64,000 bases of DNA from F1-60-MAGs149 sp037133755. GTDB taxonomy: Bacteria > Actinomycetota > Thermoleophilia > Gaiellales > F1-60-MAGs149. How positions within the stretch are numbered: the first letter of the stretch is position 1; each line of letters starts with the position of its first letter. The translations under genes were made by a program, and so were the position numbers. The stretch is taken from positions 124,001-188,000 of the forward strand of contig JBAXNN010000003.1 of assembly GCA_037133755.1 (NCBI GenBank), in the 5' to 3' direction. This document shows, one piece after another, positions 15,191 through 24,492 of this stretch. Under the pieces are notes generated by a model. That model saw nothing but the letters and a program-made list of their open reading frames with translations, made no database searches and was not told where the DNA came from.

Positions 15191-16440
15191 CCCTGCAGCG
15201 CGATGATCGCCCCGAGCACGATCTCGGCGGCCAGGGCCGCGTCGCGCGTGTCGGAGTCCTCGAGCGGCGTGTGCGAGAGGCCGTCGACGCAGGGCACGAA
15301 GACCATCGCCGTCGGCACCTTGTCGGCCACGCACATCGTGTCGTGGGCCGCGCCCGAGGGCATCACCATGAACGGCTCGCCCGTGGCCTCGGCCTCCTGG
15401 CGGAGCGCCTCGACGATCTCGTCGTTCATCGGGGTGATAGGCAGGGCCTGGCGCTCGACCCACTCGAAGCCGACGCCACGGGCCTCGGCCCGCTCCTTCG
15501 CGTAGGGCACGATGCGGTCGCGCAGCTCCACGTGGCCGCCCGTGACCGAGCGCGTGTCGAGCGAGACGCGGACGCTACCCGGCACGACGTTGATCAGGCA
15601 CGGGTGCGTCTCGAGCTCGCCCGTCGTGCCGACCGTCGTCTTGCCGATCTCGTTGGCGAGGCGCTCGACCTCGAGGATCGTCTCAGCAGCCGGGATCGCG
15701 GCGTCGACGCGGAAGTCCATCGGCGTCGCACCCGCATGATCGGCGCGGCCCGTGAAGTGGAAGTCGCCGTGAACATAGCCCGGCAGCGCATGGACGACGC
15801 CGATGCGGTTGTTCGTGTCCTGCAGGACACGACCCTGCTCGATGTGCACCTCGATCCAGCCGGTCAGACCGTCGATCTCGCTGATCGACTCCTGCCAGCG
15901 CTCGGGCTCGTAGCCCGCTGCCTTCGCCGAGTCCCAGAACGACGTGCCGTCCGGCGCGAGGATCGTGGTCTTCAGCTCCTCCTCGGTGACGCGCTGCAGC
16001 ATGATCCGCGAGCCGAGCAGCATTTGGCCGAAGCCCGAGCCCTCCTCCTCGAGGAAGCTGATCAGGCGCAGCGGGATGTGCTGGTCCGACTCCTGGGCCA
16101 GGCGGCAGACCTCGAGGGCGGTGACGACGCCGAGCGTGCCGTCGTACTTGCCGCCGTTGCGGTTCGAGTCGCAGTGCGAGCCGATGCCGAAGGCAGGCTC
16201 GCCCTTGGGCACGTTCGAGGCGATCAGCGTGCCGACCGGATCGCGCCACACGGTGAAGCCGATCGCCTCGAGCTCGCGCGTGAAGTACTGCAGCGTGTTC
16301 TCGTAGACGTCGGTGTAGGCGTAGCGGCGGATCGCCTCGTCGGTCTCCGTGAAGTCGGGACCGGCAAGGGTCTCGATGTCGTTCTCGATGCGCTGATACG
16401 AGCGCTCGCGATCGATCGTCACGTTCTTCGCCATCGTCAT
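15187..16440 (-). CDS. M20-family hydantoinase/carbamoylase-type amidase
   Basis: A 417-residue dizinc amidohydrolase of the M20 family. The metal-ligand motifs in order are GSHCDS, GKYDG, FLEEEGSGFG, VHIEQG and, at the C-terminus, SGAAHDTM and GLSHTPLE. This set matches N-carbamoyl-L-amino-acid hydrolase, allantoate amidohydrolase and ureidoglycolate-type enzymes. The gene start overlaps the stop of the CoA transferase gene (ATGA). Given the hydantoinase-type genes just beyond, a role in breaking down a carbamoyl or ureido compound is likely but not proven. Confidence 0.88.
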   Translation of the reverse strand: MTMAKNVTIDRERSYQRIENDIETLAGPDFTETDEAIRRYAYTDVYENTLQYFTRELEAIGFTVWRDPVGTLIASNVPKGEPAFGIGSHCDSNRNGGKYDGTLGVVTALEVCRLAQESDQHIPLRLISFLEEEGSGFGQMLLGSRIMLQRVTEEELKTTILAPDGTSFWDSAKAAGYEPERWQESISEIDGLTGWIEVHIEQGRVLQDTNNRIGVVHALPGYVHGDFHFTGRADHAGATPMDFRVDAAIPAAETILEVERLANEIGKTTVGTTGELETHPCLINVVPGSVRVSLDTRSVTGGHVELRDRIVPYAKERAEARGVGFEWVERQALPITPMNDEIVEALRQEAEATGEPFMVMPSGAAHDTMCVADKVPTAMVFVPCVDGLSHTPLEDSDTRDAALAAEIVLGAIIALQG

Positions 16441-17645
16441 ACCTCCACGTCGCCGAAGGCTCCCGCCTCGGCCAGTGCGTTGATCTCGGACTCGTCCATG
16501 CCGGCCAGCTCCGTCAGGACCTGACGCGTGTGCTCGCCGCGCTTGGGCGCAGGCTTGAGCTCCTCGGCGGCACCCGGCATGCGCAGCGGCGAACGGATCT
16601 GGCGCACCGTGCCGAGCACCGGATGCTCGGTCTCGGCGATCAGATCGCGCGCGATCGTCTGCGGGTCGGCGGCGGCCTCGGCGATCGAGTAGATCGGTCC
16701 GCTCGGCACGTCGGCCTCGGCGAGCACCTTCACCCAGTGGGCGGTGGTGTTCGTCGACAGGGCCTTCTCGAGCTCGGCCGTGCAGTCGTCACGGTTCTCG
16801 AGACGGGCGGCCATCGTGTTGTAGCGCTCGTCCTCGAGCATCCACTCGACGCCGATCGCGCGAGCAAGGTTCTCGAAGAACTTCTGCTTGGCGCAGGCGA
16901 TCACGACCCAGCCGTCGGCCGTCGGGAAGTTGCCGAACGGCACGATCGACGGGTGCGACGAGTTGCGCGTGCGGATCGGCTCCCAGCCGCGCGACAGATG
17001 CCACGTCGAGACGTACATGTCGAGGTTGAACGCGGTCTCGAACAGCGAGACGTCGACGTCGCAGCCCTCGCCGTCGCGCCGCGCGCGCCAGAGGGCGCAC
17101 ATCATCGCCAGCGCGGCCGCGTAGCCCGTGGACATGTCGACGAGCGACAGGCCCGACTTGGTCGGCGGACCATCGGGATCGCCCGTCAGGCTCATCCAGC
17201 CGGCCATGCCCTGCGCGATGTAGTCGTAGCCGCCCTCGGCCGCGCGCGGACCCGTCATGCCGAAGCCGGTCAGCGACGCGCAGACGATCGCGGGATTGAG
17301 GTGCTTGAGGTCGTCGTAGAGGATCTTCAGCTTCGCCGGACCGTCGCCGCGCAGGTTCGAGAAGACCGCGTCGGCGTGGGGGACGAGGCGCTCGAACGTC
17401 GCGCGGCCCTCGGGCGAGCGCAGCTGGAGCGAGATCGACTCCTTGTTATGGCAGAACGTCTCGAAGAAGAGGGAGTCCTCACCCTCCTGGAACGGCGGCA
17501 CGTAGCGGCCGATGTCGCCCTTGCTGGTCGGGTCCTCGATCTTGATGATGCGAGCGCCGAGGTCGGCAAGGTGCACGGTGCCCCAAGGGCCCGCGCCGTA
17601 CTGCTCGACGGCGAGGATGGTGACGTCTTCGAGTGGTCTGCGCAT
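16437..17645 (-). CDS. class III (CaiB/BaiF) CoA transferase
   Basis: A 402-residue family III acyl-CoA transferase starting MRRPLEDVTILAVEQYGAGPWG. The features seen are the GPWGTVHLADLGARIIKIE opening, the CHNKESISLQLRSPEG segment, the ASLTGFGMTGP block and the conserved VDMSTGYAAALAM Asp region that carries the nucleophilic aspartate. Such enzymes move CoA between carboxylates. TAGGCT ends 7 nt before the ATG at 17645, so this gene likely starts its own transcript together with the amidase, downstream of the terminator at 17698-17731. Confidence 0.9.
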   Translation of the reverse strand: MRRPLEDVTILAVEQYGAGPWGTVHLADLGARIIKIEDPTSKGDIGRYVPPFQEGEDSLFFETFCHNKESISLQLRSPEGRATFERLVPHADAVFSNLRGDGPAKLKILYDDLKHLNPAIVCASLTGFGMTGPRAAEGGYDYIAQGMAGWMSLTGDPDGPPTKSGLSLVDMSTGYAAALAMMCALWRARRDGEGCDVDVSLFETAFNLDMYVSTWHLSRGWEPIRTRNSSHPSIVPFGNFPTADGWVVIACAKQKFFENLARAIGVEWMLEDERYNTMAARLENRDDCTAELEKALSTNTTAHWVKVLAEADVPSGPIYSIAEAAADPQTIARDLIAETEHPVLGTVRQIRSPLRMPGAAEELKPAPKRGEHTRQVLTELAGMDESEINALAEAGAFGDVEV

Positions 17646-17697
17646 GAATGGGAGCCTAGTCGGGAGGAGGGGTGCGAGATACGACGGTTCGGGCAAG

Positions 17698-17731
17698 AAA
17701 AAAGGGGGCGACGGCGCGAGCCGCCGCCCCC
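17698..17731 (-). terminator. intrinsic terminator after hyuB
   Basis: Read on the minus strand: a 12-bp stem (GGGGGCGGCGGC with GCCGTCGCCCCC) with a TCGC loop followed by TTTTTT. This is the clearest rho-independent terminator in the window. It lies 15 nt past the hyuB stop and separates hyuAB from the CoA transferase unit. Confidence 0.93.
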
Positions 17732-17745
17732 TCGTTCGCTCGTGC

Positions 17746-19671
17746 TTAGCGGCGGGTAGCCGCCTTCTTGCGCTTCGGCTTGGCAGCCGCCTTGTGCGGC
17801 GACACGGCCATGCGGTGCGGCAGCTTGACCAGGGAGAGCAGCTCGCCCTGGAAGTTGCGGCCACGCTGCTTGAGCAGGCGGGCGCGCAGCTTCTTCGTTG
17901 CCGCGAGGTCGATCGCGAGCGTCTTGGGATCGACGACGACGCCGTACGCCTCGCGGGCCAGCTCGACGGTCGTGAAGTCGTCGAGGATGTCCTCGACGAC
18001 CAGCTTCGGGTCGCGCTTGAGCGGGTTGCCGTAGCCACCGCCGTTGGGCTCGATCAGCTGGATCGCGTCGCCGGCCTCGCACATGAGACCCGTCACCTTC
18101 GCGGGGATCTCCTCGAAGCCGCCGCCAGCCTTGTGGTGGCGGACCATCGCCGGCAGGCCGTCGTAGCCACCGAAGATGCCACGCGGGGGATCGCTGTGGC
18201 GATCGCCCTCGCAGGAGTACGCGCCCGGCTCAAGGAACCGGTTCGTGCGCACGATGCCGATACCGCCACGCCACTGACCCGGCGCCGCCGGCTCGTCACG
18301 CAGCTCGTAGCGCTCCGTCCGCATCGGGAAGCGCATGTCGAGCTCCTCGATGGGATTGTTGCGCGTGTTGGCCATGAGGCAGTCGACGGAGTCCATGCCG
18401 TCGCGACCCTTGCGTCCGCCGTACGAGCCCTCGTTCACCTCGAGGTAGAGCCAGTACTCGCCCTTCTCGGGGATGAAGCCCGCGTACGAGCAGAAGTGGA
18501 TCGCGGCGGAGTTGCCCGCCGTCACCAGATCCGGCACGACCTTCGACAGGGCCACGATCGTGTTGTCCACGACACGCTGGCATTGGTTGAAGCGCGAGAA
18601 GCAGGCGCGCGGGAAGTTCGGGTTGAAGATCGAGCCCTTCGGCGCGATCACGCTGACGCAGCGGAAGATGCCGTCGTTCTGCGGCACCGGCTCGTCGAGG
18701 CGGTCCTGATCGAGCAGGATCGTGCGGATCGCGAAGTACGCCGCAACCAGCAGCGACCCCTCGAACGGCACGTTGTAGCCCGTCGGAACCTCGGCGTTCG
18801 ACCCAGTCAGGTCGACCGTCACGTGATCGCCCTTGACGATGATCTTCGTCTCCACCCGCAGACGCACGTCGCGGTTGCGACCGTCGTCGTCGAGCCAGGC
18901 CGTCGGCGCCACGTACTCGCCGTCGGGGAGCTTCTTGATCTCGTCGCGGAGGCGCTTCTCCGAGTAGTCCATCCAGTCGTACGCAGCCGACATGCAGGTG
19001 TCGGCGCCGTACTTCTCGAGGAGGCGGTAGAAGCGGTCACGGCCGAGGATGCAGGCCGCCTTCATGGCCTCCATGTCGCCGCGGTTCATCGTCTCGGTGC
19101 GGACGTTGTCGAACACCATCCGGTCGAGATCCTCGTTGAGCTCGCCAGCCTCGTACCACTTGAGACCGTTGTAGATCTTCGACTCCGCGTACATGTCGAA
19201 CGCGTCGGCGTTGATGCCCGGGTAGGAGCCACCGACGTCGGCGACGTGAGCGGTCACGGCCGCAAAGCCGATCAGCTCGCCCTTCCAGAGGATCGGCACA
19301 GCCACCGCGATGTCGGGCGTATGCGACGCGCCGAGGTACGGGTGGTTGTGAATGATGACGTCGCCTTCCTTCAGCTCGTTCTTGTCGATCCGATGAAGGA
19401 AGCCGCGGATGTACCACGGCAGCGAGCCGATGTGCATCGGGGTGGACTCGGACTCGCAGAGCTCACGACCCTCAGCGTCGAACAGGCCCGCGCCGAGATC
19501 CTCGGACTCGCGGATGATCGACGAGTAGGACATGCGGAACAGGACGCCCGCCATCTCCTGGGCGATGGCGTCGAACGCGCCACCGAGGACGCGCAGTGTG
19601 ATCGGATCAACCGGCACCCGCTTGCGGGTGGGCTTACCGGGGTTGATGCCGACTTCAGGCAGATCAGCCAT
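17746..19671 (-). CDS. hyuB: hydantoinase B/oxoprolinase-type subunit
   Basis: A 641-residue protein of the HyuB family, starting with a conserved DPITLRVLGGAFDAIAQEM and carrying SEDLGAGLFDAEGREL, the EGDVIIHNHPYLGASHTPDIAV block and a Gly-rich GGGYGNPLKRDP end, all diagnostic of hydantoinase B / N-methylhydantoinase beta / acetone carboxylase-like subunits. With HyuA it makes an ATP-dependent ring-opening hydrolase (hydantoins or 5-oxoproline). The last 20 residues are Lys/Arg/Ala-rich (KAAAKPKRKKAATRR), unusual for the family. Overall order is hyuA then hyuB with 29 bp between them. Confidence 0.9.
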   Translation of the reverse strand: MADLPEVGINPGKPTRKRVPVDPITLRVLGGAFDAIAQEMAGVLFRMSYSSIIRESEDLGAGLFDAEGRELCESESTPMHIGSLPWYIRGFLHRIDKNELKEGDVIIHNHPYLGASHTPDIAVAVPILWKGELIGFAAVTAHVADVGGSYPGINADAFDMYAESKIYNGLKWYEAGELNEDLDRMVFDNVRTETMNRGDMEAMKAACILGRDRFYRLLEKYGADTCMSAAYDWMDYSEKRLRDEIKKLPDGEYVAPTAWLDDDGRNRDVRLRVETKIIVKGDHVTVDLTGSNAEVPTGYNVPFEGSLLVAAYFAIRTILLDQDRLDEPVPQNDGIFRCVSVIAPKGSIFNPNFPRACFSRFNQCQRVVDNTIVALSKVVPDLVTAGNSAAIHFCSYAGFIPEKGEYWLYLEVNEGSYGGRKGRDGMDSVDCLMANTRNNPIEELDMRFPMRTERYELRDEPAAPGQWRGGIGIVRTNRFLEPGAYSCEGDRHSDPPRGIFGGYDGLPAMVRHHKAGGGFEEIPAKVTGLMCEAGDAIQLIEPNGGGYGNPLKRDPKLVVEDILDDFTTVELAREAYGVVVDPKTLAIDLAATKKLRARLLKQRGRNFQGELLSLVKLPHRMAVSPHKAAAKPKRKKAATRR

Positions 19672-19700
19672 TAGGAATGCCTCTTCTCTCGCAGGTGGGG

Positions 19701-21827
19701 TTAGTGACCGCTCTCAGCGGCCTTGGCCACTGCAGCGGAGTACTTGATGATCAGGTTGCCGTGCTTGTCGACCTCGGCCGAGTAGCCCGGAGGGACGACG
19801 CTTGTCGAGTCGAACTGGGTGATGATCGCCGGGCCCTGGATCTTGTTGCCGGCGAGCAATTCCGTCCGCTCGTAGAACTTCGTCTTGACCTTCGTAAGCT
19901 TGCCGTTCTTCTCGAACCACGCGTCGGCCGTCAGCTTCAGCGCGCCCTTCGGCGGCGTGGCCGTGCCCTTCTTCACGTTGACGGGCTTGAGGCCCGGCAT
20001 CTGGCCGATGGCGCGGACGCGAATGTTCGCGATCTGCACATCGACGTCCTCGAAGCGGCGCGAGAACTCCTTCTCGTGCGCGGCGTGGAACTCGTTCTTG
20101 ACGGCCTTGAGCCACTTGGCGTCGATCGGACCGCCAGCGGGGGCGTCAACGCGGAGCTCGTAGCCTTGGCCCTCGTAGCGGGCGTCGACGATACGCTCCA
20201 GGCGGATGCGCTTCTTGTCGATCTTGTCGACACTGAACTGGCGCATGGCCTCCTTCTCGAGGGCAGCGAACTGCTTCTCGAGGTTGGCGGCTGCCTTGGC
20301 GTCGGTCTCGAGCTGCGAGCACATCACGTACGAGGTCTTCGTGTACTCGTAGACCATGTCCGTCGTGAGCAGGCCGAGGGCCGCCGTGATGCCGGGGTAG
20401 TTCGGCACGAGGACGTGCTTGACGCCGACCTCGGGTGCGATGTGGCTTGCGAACAGCGGGCCACCGCCACCCTCGGCGACGAGCGCGAACTCGCGCGGGT
20501 CGAAGCCCTTGCGGACCGACGACTGCTCGATGGCGTCGACCATCGAGTGCACGAGCACCTTGAAGATGCCGAGGGCGGCCTCCTCGGTGCTGAGCTTCAG
20601 CGGCTTGGCGATCTTCGTCTCGACAGCCTTGCGGGCGAGGTCGACGCGAAGGTCCTTCTTGCCGCCGAGGAACAACTCGGGACGCAGCCAGCCGAGCGCG
20701 ATGATCGCGTCGGTCGCCGTCGGCTCCGTGCCGCCTTGGTTGTAGGCCGCCGGGCCCGGCATGGCGCCGGCCGAGCGGGGGCCGACGCGGAAGATGCCGC
20801 CGGAGTCGACGTACGCGATCGAACCGCCGCCGGCACCGATGGTGTCGACGTCGACCATCGGGATCATGGCCTGGTACGGACCGACCTTCGTGTCGAGCAG
20901 GTGCTTCATGCGCAGCTTGCCGTCCTGCGCGAGACCGATGTCGGCAGAGGTGCCACCGACGTCGAGGGTGATGACGTTGCGCTCACCCGCGACACGGCCG
21001 GCCCAGATGCCGCCGACGACGCCGGCGATCGGACCCGACATCAGCAGGTTGACCGGGCGCTCGGAGGCCGCCTCGGGCGTCGCCACACCGGCGGCGCTGG
21101 TCATCAGCTGGATGCCCGTCTTGACGCCCATCTTGCGAAGCTCGGCGTCGAAACGGCGCACGTAGTTCGAGACCTTCGGGCCGACGAACGCGTTGAGCGC
21201 AACGGTCGAGAAGCGCTCGTACTCGCGGTACTGCGGAATGACCTCGGAGGAGACCGAGATGTAGGCCTGCGGGAACTCTTCGCGCACGATTGCGGCGACG
21301 CGCTTCTCGTGCTCGTCGTTCAGGAACGAGAAGAGGAGACAGACGGCGACGGAGTCGACGGCAGCCTTCTTCAGCTTGCGGACCTGGGCGCGGACCTCGC
21401 GGTCGTCCAGCGGGATCTGGACGGAGCCGTCGGCGAGGATGCGCTCGTTGACCGTCAGGCGGTTGCGGCGGCGCGCGATCGGGAACGCCTGCCACGGCAG
21501 GTTCTGCCACAGCGAGAAGTTCATCGGCTTCTTGTGCCGCGCGATGTGAATGATGTCGCGATAGCCCTTCGTCGTGATCATGCCGACGTTGGCGCCGTTG
21601 TGCTCAATCACGATGTTGGTGGCCACGGTCGTGCCGTGGAAGACCTGATCCAGCTCAGACGGCTTGATGCCGGCCATCTGGCACAGCGTCGAGATGCCGT
21701 CGACGGTCGCGATGGAGGGGTCCGCCGGTGTCGACGGCGTCTTGTGCACCAGCACAGTCCCCTTCTCATCATCGACGTAGATCAAGTCGGTGAACGTTCC
21801 TCCGACGTCGACTCCGATGCGCTTCAT
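19701..21827 (-). CDS. hyuA: hydantoinase A/oxoprolinase-type ATPase subunit
   Basis: A 708-residue HyuA-family subunit. It opens with the acetate/sugar-kinase-type phosphate loop MKRIGVDVGGTFTDLIYVDD and has a second nucleotide-binding block in NVITLDVGGTSADIGLAQDG; the central HTSTV-like FHGTTVATNIVIEHNG and the C-terminal GPAIITQFDSTSVVPPG are also family signatures. It supplies ATP for ring opening by the HyuB partner. A GGAGGAGCGGG ribosome binding site precedes the ATG. The promoter at 21908-21937 is close to the sigma-70 consensus. Confidence 0.92.
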   Translation of the reverse strand: MKRIGVDVGGTFTDLIYVDDEKGTVLVHKTPSTPADPSIATVDGISTLCQMAGIKPSELDQVFHGTTVATNIVIEHNGANVGMITTKGYRDIIHIARHKKPMNFSLWQNLPWQAFPIARRRNRLTVNERILADGSVQIPLDDREVRAQVRKLKKAAVDSVAVCLLFSFLNDEHEKRVAAIVREEFPQAYISVSSEVIPQYREYERFSTVALNAFVGPKVSNYVRRFDAELRKMGVKTGIQLMTSAAGVATPEAASERPVNLLMSGPIAGVVGGIWAGRVAGERNVITLDVGGTSADIGLAQDGKLRMKHLLDTKVGPYQAMIPMVDVDTIGAGGGSIAYVDSGGIFRVGPRSAGAMPGPAAYNQGGTEPTATDAIIALGWLRPELFLGGKKDLRVDLARKAVETKIAKPLKLSTEEAALGIFKVLVHSMVDAIEQSSVRKGFDPREFALVAEGGGGPLFASHIAPEVGVKHVLVPNYPGITAALGLLTTDMVYEYTKTSYVMCSQLETDAKAAANLEKQFAALEKEAMRQFSVDKIDKKRIRLERIVDARYEGQGYELRVDAPAGGPIDAKWLKAVKNEFHAAHEKEFSRRFEDVDVQIANIRVRAIGQMPGLKPVNVKKGTATPPKGALKLTADAWFEKNGKLTKVKTKFYERTELLAGNKIQGPAIITQFDSTSVVPPGYSAEVDKHGNLIIKYSAAVAKAAESGH

Positions 21828-21907
21828 CCCGCTCCTCCGGTTGATTCTCTCCGAGCAGAGGACGAGGCACGAAAAATCGTGCGCCGTAAATCCTCCGCGC
21901 AGCAGGC

Positions 21908-21937
21908 GTTATAGAGTGCCTCGGGTGCCGGTGTCAA
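21908..21937 (-). promoter_or_regulatory. sigma70-type promoter of hyuAB
   Basis: On the minus strand TTGACA (21937-21932) and TATAAC (21913-21908) are separated by 18 bp, a near-perfect housekeeping promoter 80 bp before the hyuA start. The same bases overlap the plus-strand TAGAGT that seems to serve the divergent MFS gene, so the two transcripts may compete. Confidence 0.8.
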
Positions 21938-23118
21938 ACCATCGGCTCGAATTGACCTTGTCGCATTCCGCTGTATCTGACCGCCCGTCGTGGACGCTGA
22001 TGGCGCGCGTTGTGGTCATCGCGCTCGGTATCGGCTGGAACTTCGCGATCATCGGTCCGATTGCTCGGCAGCTGGCGAGCTCGTTTGCGGTGACCCTCGG
22101 CGCGGTCGGGCTGCTGACGACGCTCCTCCTCGTCACGCACGCGCTGTCGCAGCTGCCCGCCGCGGTGCCCGCCCAGCGCTACGGCCCGCTCCGGCTCGTG
22201 CGGTGGGCCTTCATCCTGGTAGCGGCAGCGAATCTGCTCGCGGCGATCAGCCCGGTGTTCTGGATGATCGGGGTTGCGCGACTCATCGTCGGCATCGGCA
22301 CGGGCCCCGTCTTCGTCGGCGGACTTGAGGGGACGCGCCGTCTCGGCGGAGCCTTCCTCGCCGGCATCTTCGGTGGCGCGGCGACCCTTGGGCTCGGGCT
22401 CGCGCTGGTCGTCGGCGCCGGGCTTGAGTCGTCGGGAGCCTCGTGGCGCTGGAGCTTCGTGATCGCCGCTGGTATCGCCGTGCTCGGCTCATTGCTCGGA
22501 CCGAAGGACAACGATGAGCCACGACCGGCCACCGGCAACGCCATCGACCACCTCGGCGCAGTGCTCCGCTCGGGCCCGCTGTGGCGCCTCGCGATGATTC
22601 ACTCGGCGTCGTTCGGCGCGAGTCTCGTGATGGGCGCATGGATCGTCACGCATCTCGTCAATGGGCATGCCTCGACGTTCCTGGCTGGCGCGATCGGGTT
22701 CATGCTGCTCGCAATCGCCGCGGTCTTCCGGCCAATCGGTGGTGCGCTGTTTGCCCGCGGCGTGTCGTGGCGGATCCTCGGGCCCGGTGCCGCGATCATG
22801 TCGGCTGTGGCCCTCGGGCTGCTCGCCTTGCAGCCACCGACATGGTTGGCGGCGATCGAATCGATCTTCATCGGCATCGGCTACGCCTTGCCGTTCAGTG
22901 CCATCTTCGTCTTGTCGGTGCGTGCCGAACCGCGTTACCCGGCGGCGGCAATCGCGTTCGTCAATATGACGGGCGCCGTCTTCGCGCTGATCCTGACGCC
23001 GTTCGCGGGCCTGATGATGGACCACGAAGTTGGTGGCGTCGCCTTTGCCGCACTGGGGCTCTTCGCGTTCGTATCCGCGTTCGTGGCGTGGCGGCCCGTC
23101 GCCAGCATGGACCCGTGA
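21925..23118 (+). CDS. MFS transporter
   Basis: A 397-residue membrane protein with about 12 hydrophobic segments. The loop between helices 2 and 3 region reads PAAVPAQRYGPLRLVRWAFI, in keeping with the MFS GxxxDRxGRR-type loop, though degenerate. Helix 4-5 has RLIVGIGTGPVFVGG. The GTG start at 21925 is set by TAGAGT ending 7 nt upstream; GTG at 21931 is possible. It is divergent from hyuAB and could import or export the substrate of that pathway (inference). A REPIN repeat follows its stop by 6 nt. Confidence 0.82.
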   Translation: MPVSNHRLELTLSHSAVSDRPSWTLMARVVVIALGIGWNFAIIGPIARQLASSFAVTLGAVGLLTTLLLVTHALSQLPAAVPAQRYGPLRLVRWAFILVAAANLLAAISPVFWMIGVARLIVGIGTGPVFVGGLEGTRRLGGAFLAGIFGGAATLGLGLALVVGAGLESSGASWRWSFVIAAGIAVLGSLLGPKDNDEPRPATGNAIDHLGAVLRSGPLWRLAMIHSASFGASLVMGAWIVTHLVNGHASTFLAGAIGFMLLAIAAVFRPIGGALFARGVSWRILGPGAAIMSAVALGLLALQPPTWLAAIESIFIGIGYALPFSAIFVLSVRAEPRYPAAAIAFVNMTGAVFALILTPFAGLMMDHEVGGVAFAALGLFAFVSAFVAWRPVASMDP

Positions 23119-23124
23119 GGGGCT

Positions 23125-23227
23125 GGATGCTCCAAAGGGGTCAGACCCTTTTGGCGCATTTGAGGCGGAGATTCTGTGACGAGCGTTCGTGGATGCTCCA
23201 AAAGGGTCTGACCCCTTTGGAGCATCC
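23125..23227. repeat. REPIN-like inverted repeat, copy 1
   Basis: Two about 37-bp palindromic units in opposite orientation (23125-23161 and 23191-23227), each with a GGTCAGACC or GGTCTGACC core inside TGCTCCAAA...TTTGGAGCA arms, separated by 29 nt. The left unit has decayed slightly at its inner end (GGCGCATTT for GGAGCATCC). It lies between convergent genes and may also act as a terminator. Confidence 0.9.
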
Positions 23228-23232
23228 GGACG

Positions 23233-24492
23233 CTACAGCGAGTCGCGGAAGACGCGCTCGAGCTCGGCCTCGCCAACCGGCAGCGGTGCGCAGGCCAGCA
23301 GGCGCTGCTGGAGCATGGCGCCTGCCACGAGATCGGGGATGTCGGCCTCGGTGTAGCCCACCTCGGTGATTGTGGTGGGGCAGCCGATGTCGGCCATCAA
23401 CTCGGCGACGGCACGCGCCAGGGCGTCGGTGTCGTCTGCCGCAACCGGCTTCCCGGTCAGGAGCTCGGCGGCGCGGCGCGAGCGCTCCGGGACGGCGTCG
23501 GCGATCACACGGAAGGCGGCCGGCGCTGTGATCGCGCAGGCCAGACCGTGCGGCACGAACTTCGCCTCACCCGGATAGCCCGGCGGCGACCATGCGTGCT
23601 TGAGGCCCGCGATCGGGTACGAGCAGGCATGGGGGATGTGAACGCCCGCGTTGCCGAACCCGATGCCGGCAGCCGTTGCGGCCAGCATCATGCCCTCACG
23701 CGCCTCGATGTCGGAGCCGTCCTCGACGGCACGTCGTAGATGCTTGCCGACGAGCGAGATCGCCTCGGCCACCCAGATATCCGCCATCGGTGCGGCGCCC
23801 TGGTAGTTCGGGCGCGCGCCGGCGTGCTCGGGCTTTGCTCGTTCGAGGTACGAGATCGACGTGTACGCCTCGGCTGCGTGCAGCAGCGCGTCGATGCCAG
23901 AGGCGGCCGTGATCGGGGCGGGCAGGCCGAGCGTCAACTCGGGGTCGCAGAGCGCCACGTTCGGGCGCAGGAACGGATGGGCGATACCGGTCTTGACCTT
24001 GTCGCTCGGCAGGTCGAGGACGGCGACGGCCGTCACCTCGGAACCCGTGCCGGACGTCGTTGGCACCGCCACCACCGGCATCAGCGGTCCGGGCGGGACG
24101 CGAGCGCCCCCAAGCGGCGCGTTGATCCAATCGCGGAGCGTGCCGCCGTGCGTGGCGATCAGCGCGGCGACCTTGGCCGAGTCGAGGGCGGAACCGCCTC
24201 CGACACCAAGCACGCCGTCGGCACCGGAGGCGACGCAGGCCTCGGCGACCTCGCGCATGGAGTCTTCGGTGGGCTCGCCCGTTGGCACCGCATACGTCAC
24301 GACGTCAAGGCCGTCGGCGCGGACGGCCGCCTCGATCGGGGCGACCATGCCGCTCTGCAGCAGGAAGACGTCGGTGACGAGAAAGACGCGCGTCGCGCCG
24401 AGCAGCTTGAGATGATGACCCGCCTCGAGCGCGGCACCGGGGCCGAGCGCGATCGACGGGACGTGCAGGACGCTGATTCGCTCGGTGCTCAC
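23233..24492 (-). CDS. iron-containing alcohol dehydrogenase, HOT (ADHFE1)-like
   Basis: A 419-residue Fe-dependent dehydrogenase. The NAD-binding GVGGGSALDSAK and the TTSGTGSEVTAVAVL block are family marks; the iron-ligand His region reads HIPHACSYPIAGL and later KFVPHGLACAITAPA, the arrangement of hydroxyacid-oxoacid transhydrogenases rather than simple alcohol dehydrogenases. Those enzymes oxidise 4-hydroxybutyrate or similar hydroxyacids while reducing 2-oxoglutarate. The GTG start overlaps the stop of the isocitrate-lyase-family gene (GTGA), so the two are coupled. Confidence 0.87.
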   Translation of the reverse strand: MSTERISVLHVPSIALGPGAALEAGHHLKLLGATRVFLVTDVFLLQSGMVAPIEAAVRADGLDVVTYAVPTGEPTEDSMREVAEACVASGADGVLGVGGGSALDSAKVAALIATHGGTLRDWINAPLGGARVPPGPLMPVVAVPTTSGTGSEVTAVAVLDLPSDKVKTGIAHPFLRPNVALCDPELTLGLPAPITAASGIDALLHAAEAYTSISYLERAKPEHAGARPNYQGAAPMADIWVAEAISLVGKHLRRAVEDGSDIEAREGMMLAATAAGIGFGNAGVHIPHACSYPIAGLKHAWSPPGYPGEAKFVPHGLACAITAPAAFRVIADAVPERSRRAAELLTGKPVAADDTDALARAVAELMADIGCPTTITEVGYTEADIPDLVAGAMLQQRLLACAPLPVGEAELERVFRDSL

